Source of the DNA: Actinoplanes sp. TBRC 11911
GTDB taxonomy: Bacteria > Actinomycetota > Actinomycetes > Mycobacteriales > Micromonosporaceae
Assembly: GCF_012933445.1 (NCBI RefSeq)
Contig: NZ_JABBNC010000017.1
Coordinates: 1 to 64,000 of the forward strand
Length of the DNA stretch: 64,000 nucleotides
Direction: 5' to 3'
Part shown: piece after piece, positions 15,481-22,739 of the stretch
Layout: every line of letters begins with the position of its first letter
How positions within the stretch are numbered: the stretch's first letter is position 1
The notes under the pieces: model-generated
Database searches by the model: none
What the model saw: the letters and a program-made list of their open reading frames with translations, nothing else
What the model was told of the DNA's origin: nothing
Position numbers and translations under genes: made by a program

Positions 15481-15993
15481 GTGACTCTCCCACGCGTACG
15501 CATCGTGCACCTGAACGGCACCGCCTTCCGCGCCCTGGCCGCGGGTGACCTCGAAGCGGCCGATGCCGCGAGTCCGGTGCCGGCCTCCGCCTATCTGGCC
15601 GGCCCCGAATGCCGCGGCGTCTGGCTGCGGCGGGCCGGCCAGTTCGACGACGATCCGGCCACGGCGGCCTGGGTGACCGGCATCATCTGGGACGAGGACG
15701 CCCACGCCGCGGTGGGCCGGGCCGGATTCCACGCGCCGCCGGACGCGGACGGCACGGTCGAGATCGGCTATGCGGTCGACCCTTCCTATCGCCGGCGGGG
15801 TTACGCGCGGGCCGCCCTGGAAGCCCTGCTGCGCCGGGCCGCCGACGACGAGACGGTCCGCACGGTGCGCGTCAGCATCCGACCCGACAACCTTCCCTCG
15901 TACGCCCTGACCTCGCAGTACGGCTTCACCAAGGTGGGCGAGCAGTGGGACGACGAGGACGGTCTCGAATACGTCTACGAGCGGGCCGCCTGA
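15481..15993 (+). CDS. GNAT-family N-acetyltransferase
   Basis: The 170-residue protein starts at a GTG 4 nt after the DUF4253 stop, with TGAGGA as ribosome site. It carries the GNAT core: VEIGYAVDPSYRRRGYARAALEALLRRA, where RRRGYA is the acetyl-CoA pyrophosphate loop, then VRVSIRPDNLPSYALTSQYGFTKVGEQWDDEDG, the usual C-terminal N-S-x2-L-Y-G-F pattern. The acceptor is unknown; the group resembles RimJ/RimL-like enzymes that modify protein N-termini or small amines. Confidence 0.88.
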   Translation: MTLPRVRIVHLNGTAFRALAAGDLEAADAASPVPASAYLAGPECRGVWLRRAGQFDDDPATAAWVTGIIWDEDAHAAVGRAGFHAPPDADGTVEIGYAVDPSYRRRGYARAALEALLRRAADDETVRTVRVSIRPDNLPSYALTSQYGFTKVGEQWDDEDGLEYVYERAA

Positions 15994-16067
15994 AAAGCGT
16001 TGGACGGCCCGACGAGCCGGCTGGTACGTTCCGTCGCGCCGTGACACAGATCGAGGAGGTGGGACCC

Positions 16068-16127
16068 GTGAACGTTTGTATCGATGTGGGTGCTCCCCTC
16101 GTCGTCACGGACCGGCCACTGACGTAG
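16068..16127 (+). CDS. Putative 19-aa leader peptide
   Basis: A GTG at 16068 is preceded by a near-perfect Shine-Dalgarno sequence (GAGGAGG, 8-nt spacing), stronger than any neighbouring gene has. It opens a 20-codon frame, M-NVCIDVGAPLVVTDRPLT, that stops at TAG 16125-16127. It begins 74 nt after the previous gene and ends 49 nt before the GNAT ATG. A strong ribosome site on a tiny frame ahead of an enzyme gene is typical of translated leaders that regulate downstream expression. The Cys codon and the VDVGAPLVV run could be ribosome-pausing points. Expression is not proven. Confidence 0.4.
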   Translation: MNVCIDVGAPLVVTDRPLT

Positions 16128-16176
16128 GTGTCGCCGGGAGCGCCCCACCATTGGCGATCCCGAAAGGCACCAACGC

Positions 16177-16986
16177 ATGAAACCTGTGGAATTCCGCCAC
16201 GACGTGCTGATCTCGCACGTGGCACCCGACCAGTGGCATGCCCTCCAGGACGACCTGGTGGCCGGCCGCGGCGCGGCGTCGCGGCGGCCCGACGGACGGA
16301 TATTCGTCAGCATCGACGCCTGGCACGACGCGGCCTTCGACGAGTTGGCCGCGGCCATGCTGGCGGCGCTGCCCCGGCCGCTGCACACGGTGGTCGACGA
16401 GGCCGACCTCGAGATGACCGCGGCGTGGCAGCGGGCCGGCTTCACGATCCGGCGCCGCGAGTGGGAGTACGCCGTGCCCACCGAGGCCGGCTCGGCGCTG
16501 CCGCCGGCCGGGGTGGCTTTGCCGCCGGCCGGGGTGGCTTTGCCGCCGGCCGGGGTGGCTTTGCCGCCGGCCGGGGTGGCGATCAAGGGCTTCGGCACCG
16601 CGTCGGTGGCCCCGCTGCGCGCTCTGGACCGGGAGATCCGTGCCGAGGCCGGACCGGGCTGGCAGGACATGCCGGCCGAGGTCGTCGCGCGCCCGCTGGA
16701 CCCGTCGAAATATGCCGTGGCCGCCGACGGCGCCGAATATGTGGGTCTGCTGCGGGTCGCGATGGTGACCCGGCTGCCCCGGATCGGGCTGATCGCCGTG
16801 CGGGCCGGCCATCGCCGGCGTGGCATCGGCCGGGCGTTGCTGGCGCACACGCTCGGCGCGCTGCACCACGTCGGCAAGAGCACGGCCTCGGCCGAGGTGA
16901 CCGAGTCCAATGTGGCCGCCACCGCGCTGTTCGAGGGCTTCGGCGCCCGGCGCACCGGCAGCAACCTCGAACTGACCCGGCGTTAG
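16177..16986 (+). CDS. GNAT acetyltransferase with 7-residue repeat linker
   Basis: The 269-residue protein has two parts joined by a repeat. The N-terminal part (1-105) has HDVLISHVAPDQWHALQDDLVAGRGA and a degenerate GNAT-like half. Next is a linker of four exact ALPPAGV units (about residues 107-134). The C-terminal GNAT domain follows: EYVGLLRVAMVTRLPRIGLIAVRAGHRRRGIGRALLAHTL, with the RRRGIGRA acetyl-CoA loop, then VTESNVAATALFEGFGARRTGSNLELTR. The substrate is unknown. It lies 10 nt before the IF-1 gene, so the two are probably one operon, possibly controlled by the short leader upstream. Confidence 0.85.
   Translation: MKPVEFRHDVLISHVAPDQWHALQDDLVAGRGAASRRPDGRIFVSIDAWHDAAFDELAAAMLAALPRPLHTVVDEADLEMTAAWQRAGFTIRRREWEYAVPTEAGSALPPAGVALPPAGVALPPAGVALPPAGVAIKGFGTASVAPLRALDREIRAEAGPGWQDMPAEVVARPLDPSKYAVAADGAEYVGLLRVAMVTRLPRIGLIAVRAGHRRRGIGRALLAHTLGALHHVGKSTASAEVTESNVAATALFEGFGARRTGSNLELTRR
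16495..16578 (+). repeat. 21-bp in-frame tandem repeat, four copies
   Basis: Four 21-bp units encode (ALPPAGV)4. The last three are identical (GCTTTGCCGCCGGCCGGGG, then TG) and the first has two synonymous changes. Identity at the DNA level suggests a recently expanded and probably length-variable linker within the GNAT gene. Confidence 0.9.
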
Positions 16987-16996
16987 GAGGCCGACC

Positions 16997-17221
16997 ATGC
17001 CACGGACCGCGAAAGGCATCGAGCTCGAGGGCACCGTCGTCGAGTGTCTGCGCAACGCCACCTTCCGGGTCGAGCTGCCGAACGGCCACATCGTGCTGGC
17101 CCACATCAGCGGGAAGATCCGGAAGAACTACATCAAGATCGTGCCGCTCGACCGGGTGCTCGTCGAGTTGAGCCCGTACGACCTGACCCGCGGCCGGATC
17201 GTCTTCCGGTATCGCGGCTGA
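16997..17221 (+). CDS. infA: Translation initiation factor IF-1 paralogue
   Basis: The 74-residue protein is a complete IF-1 OB-fold: GIELEGTVVECLRNATFRVELPNGHIVLAHISGKIRKNYIKIVPLDRVLVELSPYDLTRGRIVFRYRG. The family residues for 30S A-site binding (the AHISGKIRKN loop and SPYDLTRGRI) are all present. Canonical actinobacterial infA lies in the ribosomal protein operon next to rpmJ/rpsM. Here it sits behind an acetyltransferase with no ribosomal neighbours, so it is probably a second copy. A GGAGG-like ribosome site precedes it, and a strong terminator follows 11 nt after the stop. A role in altered initiation, for example during stress, is inference. Confidence 0.93.
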   Translation: MPRTAKGIELEGTVVECLRNATFRVELPNGHIVLAHISGKIRKNYIKIVPLDRVLVELSPYDLTRGRIVFRYRG

Positions 17222-17231
17222 CCTTGTCACC

Positions 17232-17258
17232 GGCGGTGCGGGCGATGCCCGCACCGCC
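17232..17258 (+). terminator. Rho-independent terminator after IF-1
   Basis: GGCGGTGCGGGC (17232-17243) pairs perfectly with GCCCGCACCGCC (17247-17258) over a GAT loop, followed by CTTTC. It ends the GNAT/IF-1 unit. Confidence 0.8.
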
Positions 17259-17301
17259 CTTTCATTGACCGGCTCCCGGGTCGCGGACCAGGCTGGTACG
17301 C

Positions 17302-17754
17302 ATGACGGACGGGAAAAGCTCGGCCCGGCAGTTCCATGGGGGTCGCGGGCGCCGCGCGGTCGACGCGGTCATGAGCGTGTTCGTGCGCGCCGGCGTGGTG
17401 CCCGACACCTACCTGCTGACGACGACCGGGCGCAAGAGCGGCCGGCCGCTGACCCACCCGGCGACGATCGTCCGGGACGGGCAGCGGCAGTGGCTGGTGT
17501 CGCCGTACGGGGTGGTGTCGTGGGTGCGCAACGCGCGTGTCTCCGGCCGGGTCACTCTGACGCGTCGCGGCACGCGGGTCGACTACGCGATCCGCGAGGT
17601 GCCGGCCGATGAGGCCGGGCCGGTGCTGAAGCGGTACGTGGTGGTCGCCAGTGCCACCCGGCCGTATTTCGACGCGGACAAGGACGCCCCGGTGGCGGAC
17701 TTCGTGGCCGAGGCGCCCCGCCACCCCGTGTTCGAACTGCTCCCGATCCGGTAG
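17302..17754 (+). CDS. Nitroreductase/deazaflavin (F420)-dependent oxidoreductase family protein
   Basis: The 150-residue protein has the Ddn-type split-barrel signature: VPDTYLLTTTGRKSGRPLTHPATIVRDGQRQWLVSPYG, then SWVRNARVSGRVTLTRRGTRVDYAIREV. TTTGRKSG and WVRNxRxxG are the hallmarks of the actinobacterial family that binds F420 (or flavin) and reduces quinones or nitro compounds. The length matches Ddn (about 151). It has no signal or membrane segment. It starts 43 nt after the IF-1 terminator and is transcribed alone. F420 use is by family, not proven. Confidence 0.85.
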   Translation: MTDGKSSARQFHGGRGRRAVDAVMSVFVRAGVVPDTYLLTTTGRKSGRPLTHPATIVRDGQRQWLVSPYGVVSWVRNARVSGRVTLTRRGTRVDYAIREVPADEAGPVLKRYVVVASATRPYFDADKDAPVADFVAEAPRHPVFELLPIR

Positions 17755-17834
17755 CCGTTGAGCCGGTTCGCCACCGTGGACGGGGCCGAGGACCTGGAAA
17801 GTTCGGTGGTGCGGGCCACGGTGAACCGTGGTGA

Positions 17835-18533
17835 TCAGTCGAAGCCGAAGACGGTCAGCCATTCGGCACCGCGCACCCCGTAGCCGTGCAGCGCCCGCAT
17901 GCCGTGCACGACGGGCGGGACGTGCAGGGCGCCGTACACCACCGCGACGGTGATCGCCTCCAGCCGGCGAGTGCGGTGGATGCGGTCCAGATCGGCCATC
18001 AGGAGCCGGTCCCGTCGCTCGCCGATGAGCGACATCAGCTCCTCCATCGAGTCGACGTCGCCGAACTGGTCGTACCAGTCCACGTCGGTCAGCTCCATGC
18101 CACGCGCCAGCATCCGGCGGGAGCCGAAGGCGAGCTGCTCGAGGCCGACCAGCGGCGACGCCACGGCGGCCGCCGCCCGCTGCCAGAACGGCACCGCCCG
18201 CCAGCCGGCGCTGAACTGCTCGCCGGTCATGTCCGGATAGCGCACCGGCTTGCCGAGCGAGGCGTAGCGGATGTTCTGCTCGACCAGTCCGGAGCGCTCG
18301 AAGTGGGCGGGCAGCCGGTAGGCCGCCGTCAACGCGGACACCGCGGCGTTGCCGCCCACGCCCTCGGCCACGATCAGATCGCAGCGCCGCAGCCGCTCGG
18401 TCACAGCCGCGTAGAACGCCGGCTCGCCGACATGCACCATCGGGTAGATCTCGAACCGCAGCGGGGTCTCACGCCGGGTCAGGCGCAGCACGGCGGACCG
18501 CACCCCGACCACGCTCACCTCGACGATCTGCAT
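17835..18533 (-). CDS. Conserved hypothetical protein, TraB/PrgY-like
   Basis: The 232-residue protein starts MQIVEVSVVGVRSAVLRL (ATG at 18533; the frame continues upstream but with shadow composition). Notable segments are FEIYPMVHVGEPAFYAAVTERLRRCDLIVAEGVGG, RSGLVEQNIRYASLGKPVRYPDM and the end VAVVYGALHVPPVVHGMRALHGYGVRG. The pairing of an early MVHVGEPAFY/DLIVAEGV stretch with a late GALHxPPVxxxL-like stretch resembles TraB/GumN-type proteins, with conserved His and Glu possibly binding metal. The likeness is moderate and the function is unknown. It is transcribed alone, away from the non-coding element region. Confidence 0.6.
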   Translation of the reverse strand: MQIVEVSVVGVRSAVLRLTRRETPLRFEIYPMVHVGEPAFYAAVTERLRRCDLIVAEGVGGNAAVSALTAAYRLPAHFERSGLVEQNIRYASLGKPVRYPDMTGEQFSAGWRAVPFWQRAAAAVASPLVGLEQLAFGSRRMLARGMELTDVDWYDQFGDVDSMEELMSLIGERRDRLLMADLDRIHRTRRLEAITVAVVYGALHVPPVVHGMRALHGYGVRGAEWLTVFGFD

Positions 18534-18662
18534 GCCCCCACTGTGCGGGATGCCTTCAACACGCACGCCGAGGCCGCCGGCGCCCCAGCACGCTGTTCCG
18601 CCGCGGAGCACCCGGCGGGCCGGCCTCGAAGCCGACCCGCGATCGATTTCACCGGCTGACCG

Positions 18663-18692
18663 GCGGTAACGCAGCCATTGCCCCGTTACCGC
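18663..18692. promoter_or_regulatory. Inverted repeat GCGGTAACG/CGTTACCGC
   Basis: Perfect 9-bp arms (18663-18671 and 18684-18692) flank a 12-nt centre, 130 bp upstream of the TraB-like gene and next to copy B of the repeat element. It could be an operator or a hairpin. There is no further evidence. Confidence 0.4.
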
Positions 18693-18803
18693 TGGCCATC
18701 TCATCCGCGGCTGATCGAGCGCCTGGCATCCCACGTGGCACGACTCCCATTATGTGGGACATGCGTCCACTCAGTAGGACCGGCGTCCACATCGTGGCGA
18801 CAG

Positions 18804-18940
18804 GTCCGCAATGTGGGACGCACCTCCACGGTAGATAGTATTTCCTCCTGTTATTCGGCCTTTGTCCAGCCGGTTTTCCCGGCCCGACGCGGACCTTGGA
18901 GAGTTATGGCTCATATATGTGGGCGCAACTCTCCAAGGTC
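18804..18940 (-). other. Non-coding hairpin element, copy B
   Basis: Read on the minus strand, this 137-nt unit repeats the layout of copy A (2936-3072). It begins with a 49-nt hairpin (18892-18940) with perfect 14-bp arms ending CTCTCCAAGGTC and a loop holding GCGCCCACAT and GAGCCAT. A GGGCCGGGAAAACC block follows 7 nt later. TCTAC..TGGAG comes at the same offset as in copy A, and GTCCCACATTGCGGAC (18804-18819) after the same 72-nt gap. Extra TGTGGGA/TCCCACA motifs flank it (18749-18800 and 18970-18985). The rest of 18534-19029 holds no gene. No 25-bp terminal repeats are visible here, unlike copy A. Confidence 0.7.
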
Positions 18941-19029
18941 GCCGAAAACCGTGAAATGTCGTCGCAACCGCCACATTGTGGGAGCACACGACTGACGCAG
19001 ATCGGACCTGCCCTGGCCCTGCGAGATTT

Positions 19030-19511
19030 CTAGGTTGCCGGGTCGGTGGAGACGGTCTCCGGGGTGAGGCCGTAGTAGTCGGCCACCTCGCGTAACCGCT
19101 GGTCGCCGCAGCCTAGGGTGAAACGGTGCCCGTCGGGGTCACCCACGACGAAGTCCCGCATGCCGTTGGCGCGCGGGTCAGGGCGTCCACCGCGGCCAGG
19201 AGGCGGCGGACTTCGTCGAGACGGGCTTCCAGCCGCGCGCGATGATCGCGGAACAGCTCGCGGCGTTCGGTGTCGCCGGCGCCGGCCAGGACCCGGCGGT
19301 TGTCGGCGATCGGCATGTCCATGGATCGGAGCAGCGCGATGGCCCGCGCCGCGCCGGTCTGGCCGGGCGTGTAGTAGCGGTAACCTGACGGCGCCGCACG
19401 GCCGTCGGGTTCGAGCAGCCGTAGCGGGTCGTAGCGGCGTAGCTGAGGAATGCTCAGGCCGACGAGCTCGGCGAACTGCCCGATCTGCCAGCGCGGCGAT
19501 TGTTCGTCCAC
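19030..19511 (-). pseudogene. MerR-family regulator with disrupted VOC tail
   Basis: Residues 1 to about 115 are a normal MerR protein (WQIGQFAELVGLSIPQLRRYDPLRLLEPDG, SGYRYYTPGQTGAARAIALLRSMDMPIADNRRVLAG, then a coiled coil to VDALT). After this the frame ends in 17 unrelated residues at 19113. Another frame just after the junction reads GMRDFVVGDPDGHRFTLG, then LREVADYYGLTPETV, to a TAG at 19030. That is the C-terminus of a VOC/glyoxalase-type domain. MerR-VOC fusions exist in actinomycetes, so I infer that most of the VOC domain was deleted and the ends joined out of frame. A truncated but functional 132-residue MerR (19113-19511) remains possible. Confidence 0.65.
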
Positions 19512-19554
19512 GGCGCCGATTCTGCGGCGCTGACCCGCGTCAGGGTCAAGGCGG

Positions 19555-22332
19555 TCAGGAGGTCTGCAGGCGGCCGTGGGCGGTCACCGCGGCCGGGAGG
19601 CGCAGGTCCTCCAGGATGTCGAGGGCGTCACGCCACGTGCGGAAGGCCTCGTCGGGTTCGTCGTTCGCCAGGTGGGCGTCGCCGAGCGCGATCAGTGTCT
19701 CCGCCGCGGCGGCGGCGTTGCCGGCGCGGCGGTACAGCTCGATCGCGCGCTTGAGGTAGCCGATGGCCGTGAAGTTGTCGCCCGTCCCGAGCCGGACGCT
19801 GCCCAGGCCGAGCATGCAGTCCGCGACGCCGTTCTCGTCGCGCAGCCGCAGATAGTCCGCCGCCGCCCGCTCGAACAGCCGCACGGCCGCGTCCCGGTCA
19901 CCGAGCGCGGCGAGGCACGACGCGATGCGCTCGCGCGAGGCCGCGACGCCGTTCTCGTTGCCGGCCTCGGTGAACAGGCGCTGCCCGCGTTCGAAGTCGG
20001 CTATCGCCTCCCGGTGCCGGCCCGCTTCCGCCAGCAGATCCCCCAAGCCGAGGCGCACGTACGCCTGTTCGGCCGCGAGACCGAGCTCGCCGAACCGGTG
20101 CAACGCCGTCCCCAGGTCGTCGTGTGCCCGGTCGTGGTCGCCGAGCTGGTGGTGGGCGCCGGCCAGGGCTCGGTACATGTGTGCCTGACCCGCGCGGTCG
20201 CCGAGCCGCTCGGCCGATCGCAGGCCGGTGCGCATGGTGACGAGCCACTCCTGACCGAGGCCGCTGTGCCGGTAGTAGGGGACCAAGGTGGTCGCCATCT
20301 GCCATCCGTGCGGTCCGTCCACGAGCCGCTCCAGTACCGCGATCTCGGTGCGGAACCAGGACAGGGCGGTGCCGTAGTCCGGGATGCGTTGCAGTGTCAC
20401 GGCTTCCGGCACCTCGCCCGGGTCCACCGGCGGGACGGGCGGTCGCAGCATCCGGTACGCGGCGTCCGCGGTGTGCCGATAGTGCTGGATCAGCCGTTCG
20501 CGGGCCGCGCTCCGATCGGTGTCGCTGTCGATGGTGGCGGACAACTCCGAGGCGTACCGGCGTACCAGGGAATGCAAGGAGAGGCGTGAGGTGGGTGAGG
20601 TGTGCAGCAGGTGGGAGCGGTCGAGCTCGGCCAGCAACGGGCGCACCTCGGCCGGTGGAAGGCCCGCGAGGCTGGCGGCGGCGACGTGATTCATCTCCGG
20701 CCCGGGATGCAGCGCGGCGAGACGGAACAGGCGGGCCGCCGGTGCGGTGAGCCGGTGGTAGGACGTGGCGAACGACTCCCGGACGTTCACCACGCCCTGC
20801 TCGGCGAACAGATCCAGCGTGTTGTCGCGGGTGTGCACGTCGGCGAGGACGGCCTCCAGCGTGCGTTGCGGACAGGCGATCATGTACGAGCTCAGGCCCG
20901 CGAGCGCCGACGGAAGGCGGCCGGAGAGCTCGACCAACTGGTCCAGCGCCTGGTTCTGGTCGTCAAGCCGGCCGGTGAGCCGGCGGCTGAGCAGCGACCG
21001 GGCCTCGTCGTGCGCGAGCGTGTCCAGGGTGAACAGCTCGGCGCCGTCGCGGGCGTTCAGGGCGGCGAGGCGTACCCGGCTGGTGATGAGCACCAAGCCG
21101 GCGGTGCCGCCGGGCAGCAGATGGCGCACCTGCTCGTCCGACTCGGCGTTGTCGAGCAGTACCAGCAGCCGGCGCCCGGCAAGATGGCTGCGCAGCACGG
21201 CGGCCTGGGCGCCGACGCCGGCGGGCAGCGAGTCCGCCGCGACCCCCAGCGTGGCCAGCAACGACTGCAGGGCCTCGGCCGCGGTCACCGGCTCGGCGTC
21301 CGGACGGTGCCCGCGCAGGTCGAGGTAGAGCTGGCCGTCGGGGAACCGGCCGGCCACCTGGTAGGACCAGTGCACGGCCAAAGTGGACTTTCCGACGCCC
21401 GGCATGCCGTCGATGGCGACGATCGGCATCGAACCGGCTTGCTCCGCCTCGCGCAACAGGGCGGTGAGCCGGTCGAGCTGCTCCCGGCGCCCGGTGAACG
21501 AGACCAGGTCGCGCGGCAGCTGGGCGAGGCCGGTCGGCGCGGTGGCCTCCGCGGGGGGCCGGAGGACCTCGTCGTACGCCTCGCGCAGCTCCGGGCCCGG
21601 GTCGACGCCGAGCTCGCGGGACAACGCCTCCCGGACCATCTGGAAGAGGGCGAACGCGTCGGCCTGCCGCCCGTCGGCGGCCATCAGCCGCATCATGCGC
21701 GCCTGCAACGCCTCGTCGAGCGGGTTCATCTCGGACGCGCGCCGGATCGGCGGCAGCAGCGCGCCGGCGCCGTCCATGGTGAGCGCGGCGCGCGCGGCAT
21801 CGCGGGCCACCGACGCGTATTCCTCGTCGACGGCCACGAAGGCCGGATGCCGGTGCGTCTCGGCGGTGCCGTCGTCGGCGCAGCGTCCGCGGGAGAGCGC
21901 CAGAGCCTCGCCGTAGCGGGCGATCGCCGCCTCGGCGAGACCGCGGTTCTCCGCGTCGCGCGCCTCGGCCGCCAGGCGGCGCAGCTCCAGCAGGTCGACG
22001 CTTTCCGCCGGAGCGACCAGGCTGTAGGAGGCGTCGCGCCGCAGAATCCACTTCCCGTCGGAGCGCGGGGCCACGTCGGGTTCGAGGAGGTGGCGCAGCG
22101 CTCCGATGAAGCGGTGCACGCTGTTGGTGGCGCTGGCCGGGGCGTTGCGGCCCCAGAGAAGGTCGACCAGCTCGTGGATCGTGACGTAGCGGCCGGCGCG
22201 GGCCAGCAGCAGCGCGAGCACCTGGCGTTGCTGGCGCGGTCCGAGGTTGAGCTCGTGCGTGCCGCGCCACGCGCGCACCGGTCCGAGAACCGCGAGCCGC
22301 ACCGCCGGCGCGCCGGAAAATGTTTGCGTCAT
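19555..22332 (-). CDS. AfsR/SARP-type regulator with NB-ARC and TPR domains
   Basis: The 925-residue regulator starts at the ATG at 22332 (GGGAG 6 nt upstream). It has a winged-helix OmpR-like DNA-binding domain (1-95: VRLAVLGPVRAWRGTHELNLGPRQQRQVLALLLA). A BTAD helical domain follows (about 100-245, LDEALQARMMRLMAADGRQADAFALFQ), then an NTPase with Walker A GMPGVGKST near residue 310, RLLVLLDNAES as Walker B and GLVLITSRVRL. TPR repeats run from about 620 to the end. This is the AfsR architecture, which activates antibiotic or secondary-metabolite genes in actinomycetes. It is divergent from an FAD oxidoreductase across a region with paired GTAGC repeats, the probable target. Confidence 0.93.
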   Translation of the reverse strand: MTQTFSGAPAVRLAVLGPVRAWRGTHELNLGPRQQRQVLALLLARAGRYVTIHELVDLLWGRNAPASATNSVHRFIGALRHLLEPDVAPRSDGKWILRRDASYSLVAPAESVDLLELRRLAAEARDAENRGLAEAAIARYGEALALSRGRCADDGTAETHRHPAFVAVDEEYASVARDAARAALTMDGAGALLPPIRRASEMNPLDEALQARMMRLMAADGRQADAFALFQMVREALSRELGVDPGPELREAYDEVLRPPAEATAPTGLAQLPRDLVSFTGRREQLDRLTALLREAEQAGSMPIVAIDGMPGVGKSTLAVHWSYQVAGRFPDGQLYLDLRGHRPDAEPVTAAEALQSLLATLGVAADSLPAGVGAQAAVLRSHLAGRRLLVLLDNAESDEQVRHLLPGGTAGLVLITSRVRLAALNARDGAELFTLDTLAHDEARSLLSRRLTGRLDDQNQALDQLVELSGRLPSALAGLSSYMIACPQRTLEAVLADVHTRDNTLDLFAEQGVVNVRESFATSYHRLTAPAARLFRLAALHPGPEMNHVAAASLAGLPPAEVRPLLAELDRSHLLHTSPTSRLSLHSLVRRYASELSATIDSDTDRSAARERLIQHYRHTADAAYRMLRPPVPPVDPGEVPEAVTLQRIPDYGTALSWFRTEIAVLERLVDGPHGWQMATTLVPYYRHSGLGQEWLVTMRTGLRSAERLGDRAGQAHMYRALAGAHHQLGDHDRAHDDLGTALHRFGELGLAAEQAYVRLGLGDLLAEAGRHREAIADFERGQRLFTEAGNENGVAASRERIASCLAALGDRDAAVRLFERAAADYLRLRDENGVADCMLGLGSVRLGTGDNFTAIGYLKRAIELYRRAGNAAAAAETLIALGDAHLANDEPDEAFRTWRDALDILEDLRLPAAVTAHGRLQTS

Positions 22333-22514
22333 CGCATCTCCCGTTCCGTCATGTCGAATGCGAGGACACTTTTTCCTCTCCATTCGAAATCCACTCGACG
22401 TCCACCGGATCTCGCGAAGACGGTCTGCCGGAGCTGTGCCGGAACGTCCGGCATGAGGGCCTCCTTGACGGTGGTGGCAAGCTCGTCGATGTAGTGCTCA
22501 TATGCGTATAGCTC

Positions 22515-22555
22515 GCTACATCGTAGCCTCAGGTCACGAATCGTAGCGTTCTACG
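22515..22555. promoter_or_regulatory. Paired GTAGC/GCTAC palindromes in divergent promoter
   Basis: GCTAC-ATC-GTAGC (22515-22527) and CGTAG-CGTT-CTACG (22542-22555) lie between the AfsR-like gene (22332, minus) and the FAD oxidoreductase (22740, plus). Their spacing, about 27 bp or 2.5 helical turns, suits cooperative binding. SARP regulators usually bind direct repeats, so another factor is possible. The rest of the 407-bp gap shows no gene. Confidence 0.45.
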
Positions 22556-22739
22556 CTGGGTAGATTGCTTCACACGGGATGTGCACTCGGTCACCGTGTC
22601 CGTCGGCTCCGGCCGTCCGTGGTTCAATTCCTGATCAATGGCCGTCATCACGCTTGATTTTAATGGCTATCCCATTAGCCTCGCTTCTGGCGTGCGCAAG
22701 AATGCGGTACGCAAGCGATTAGGCAATGGAGTGAATGCT

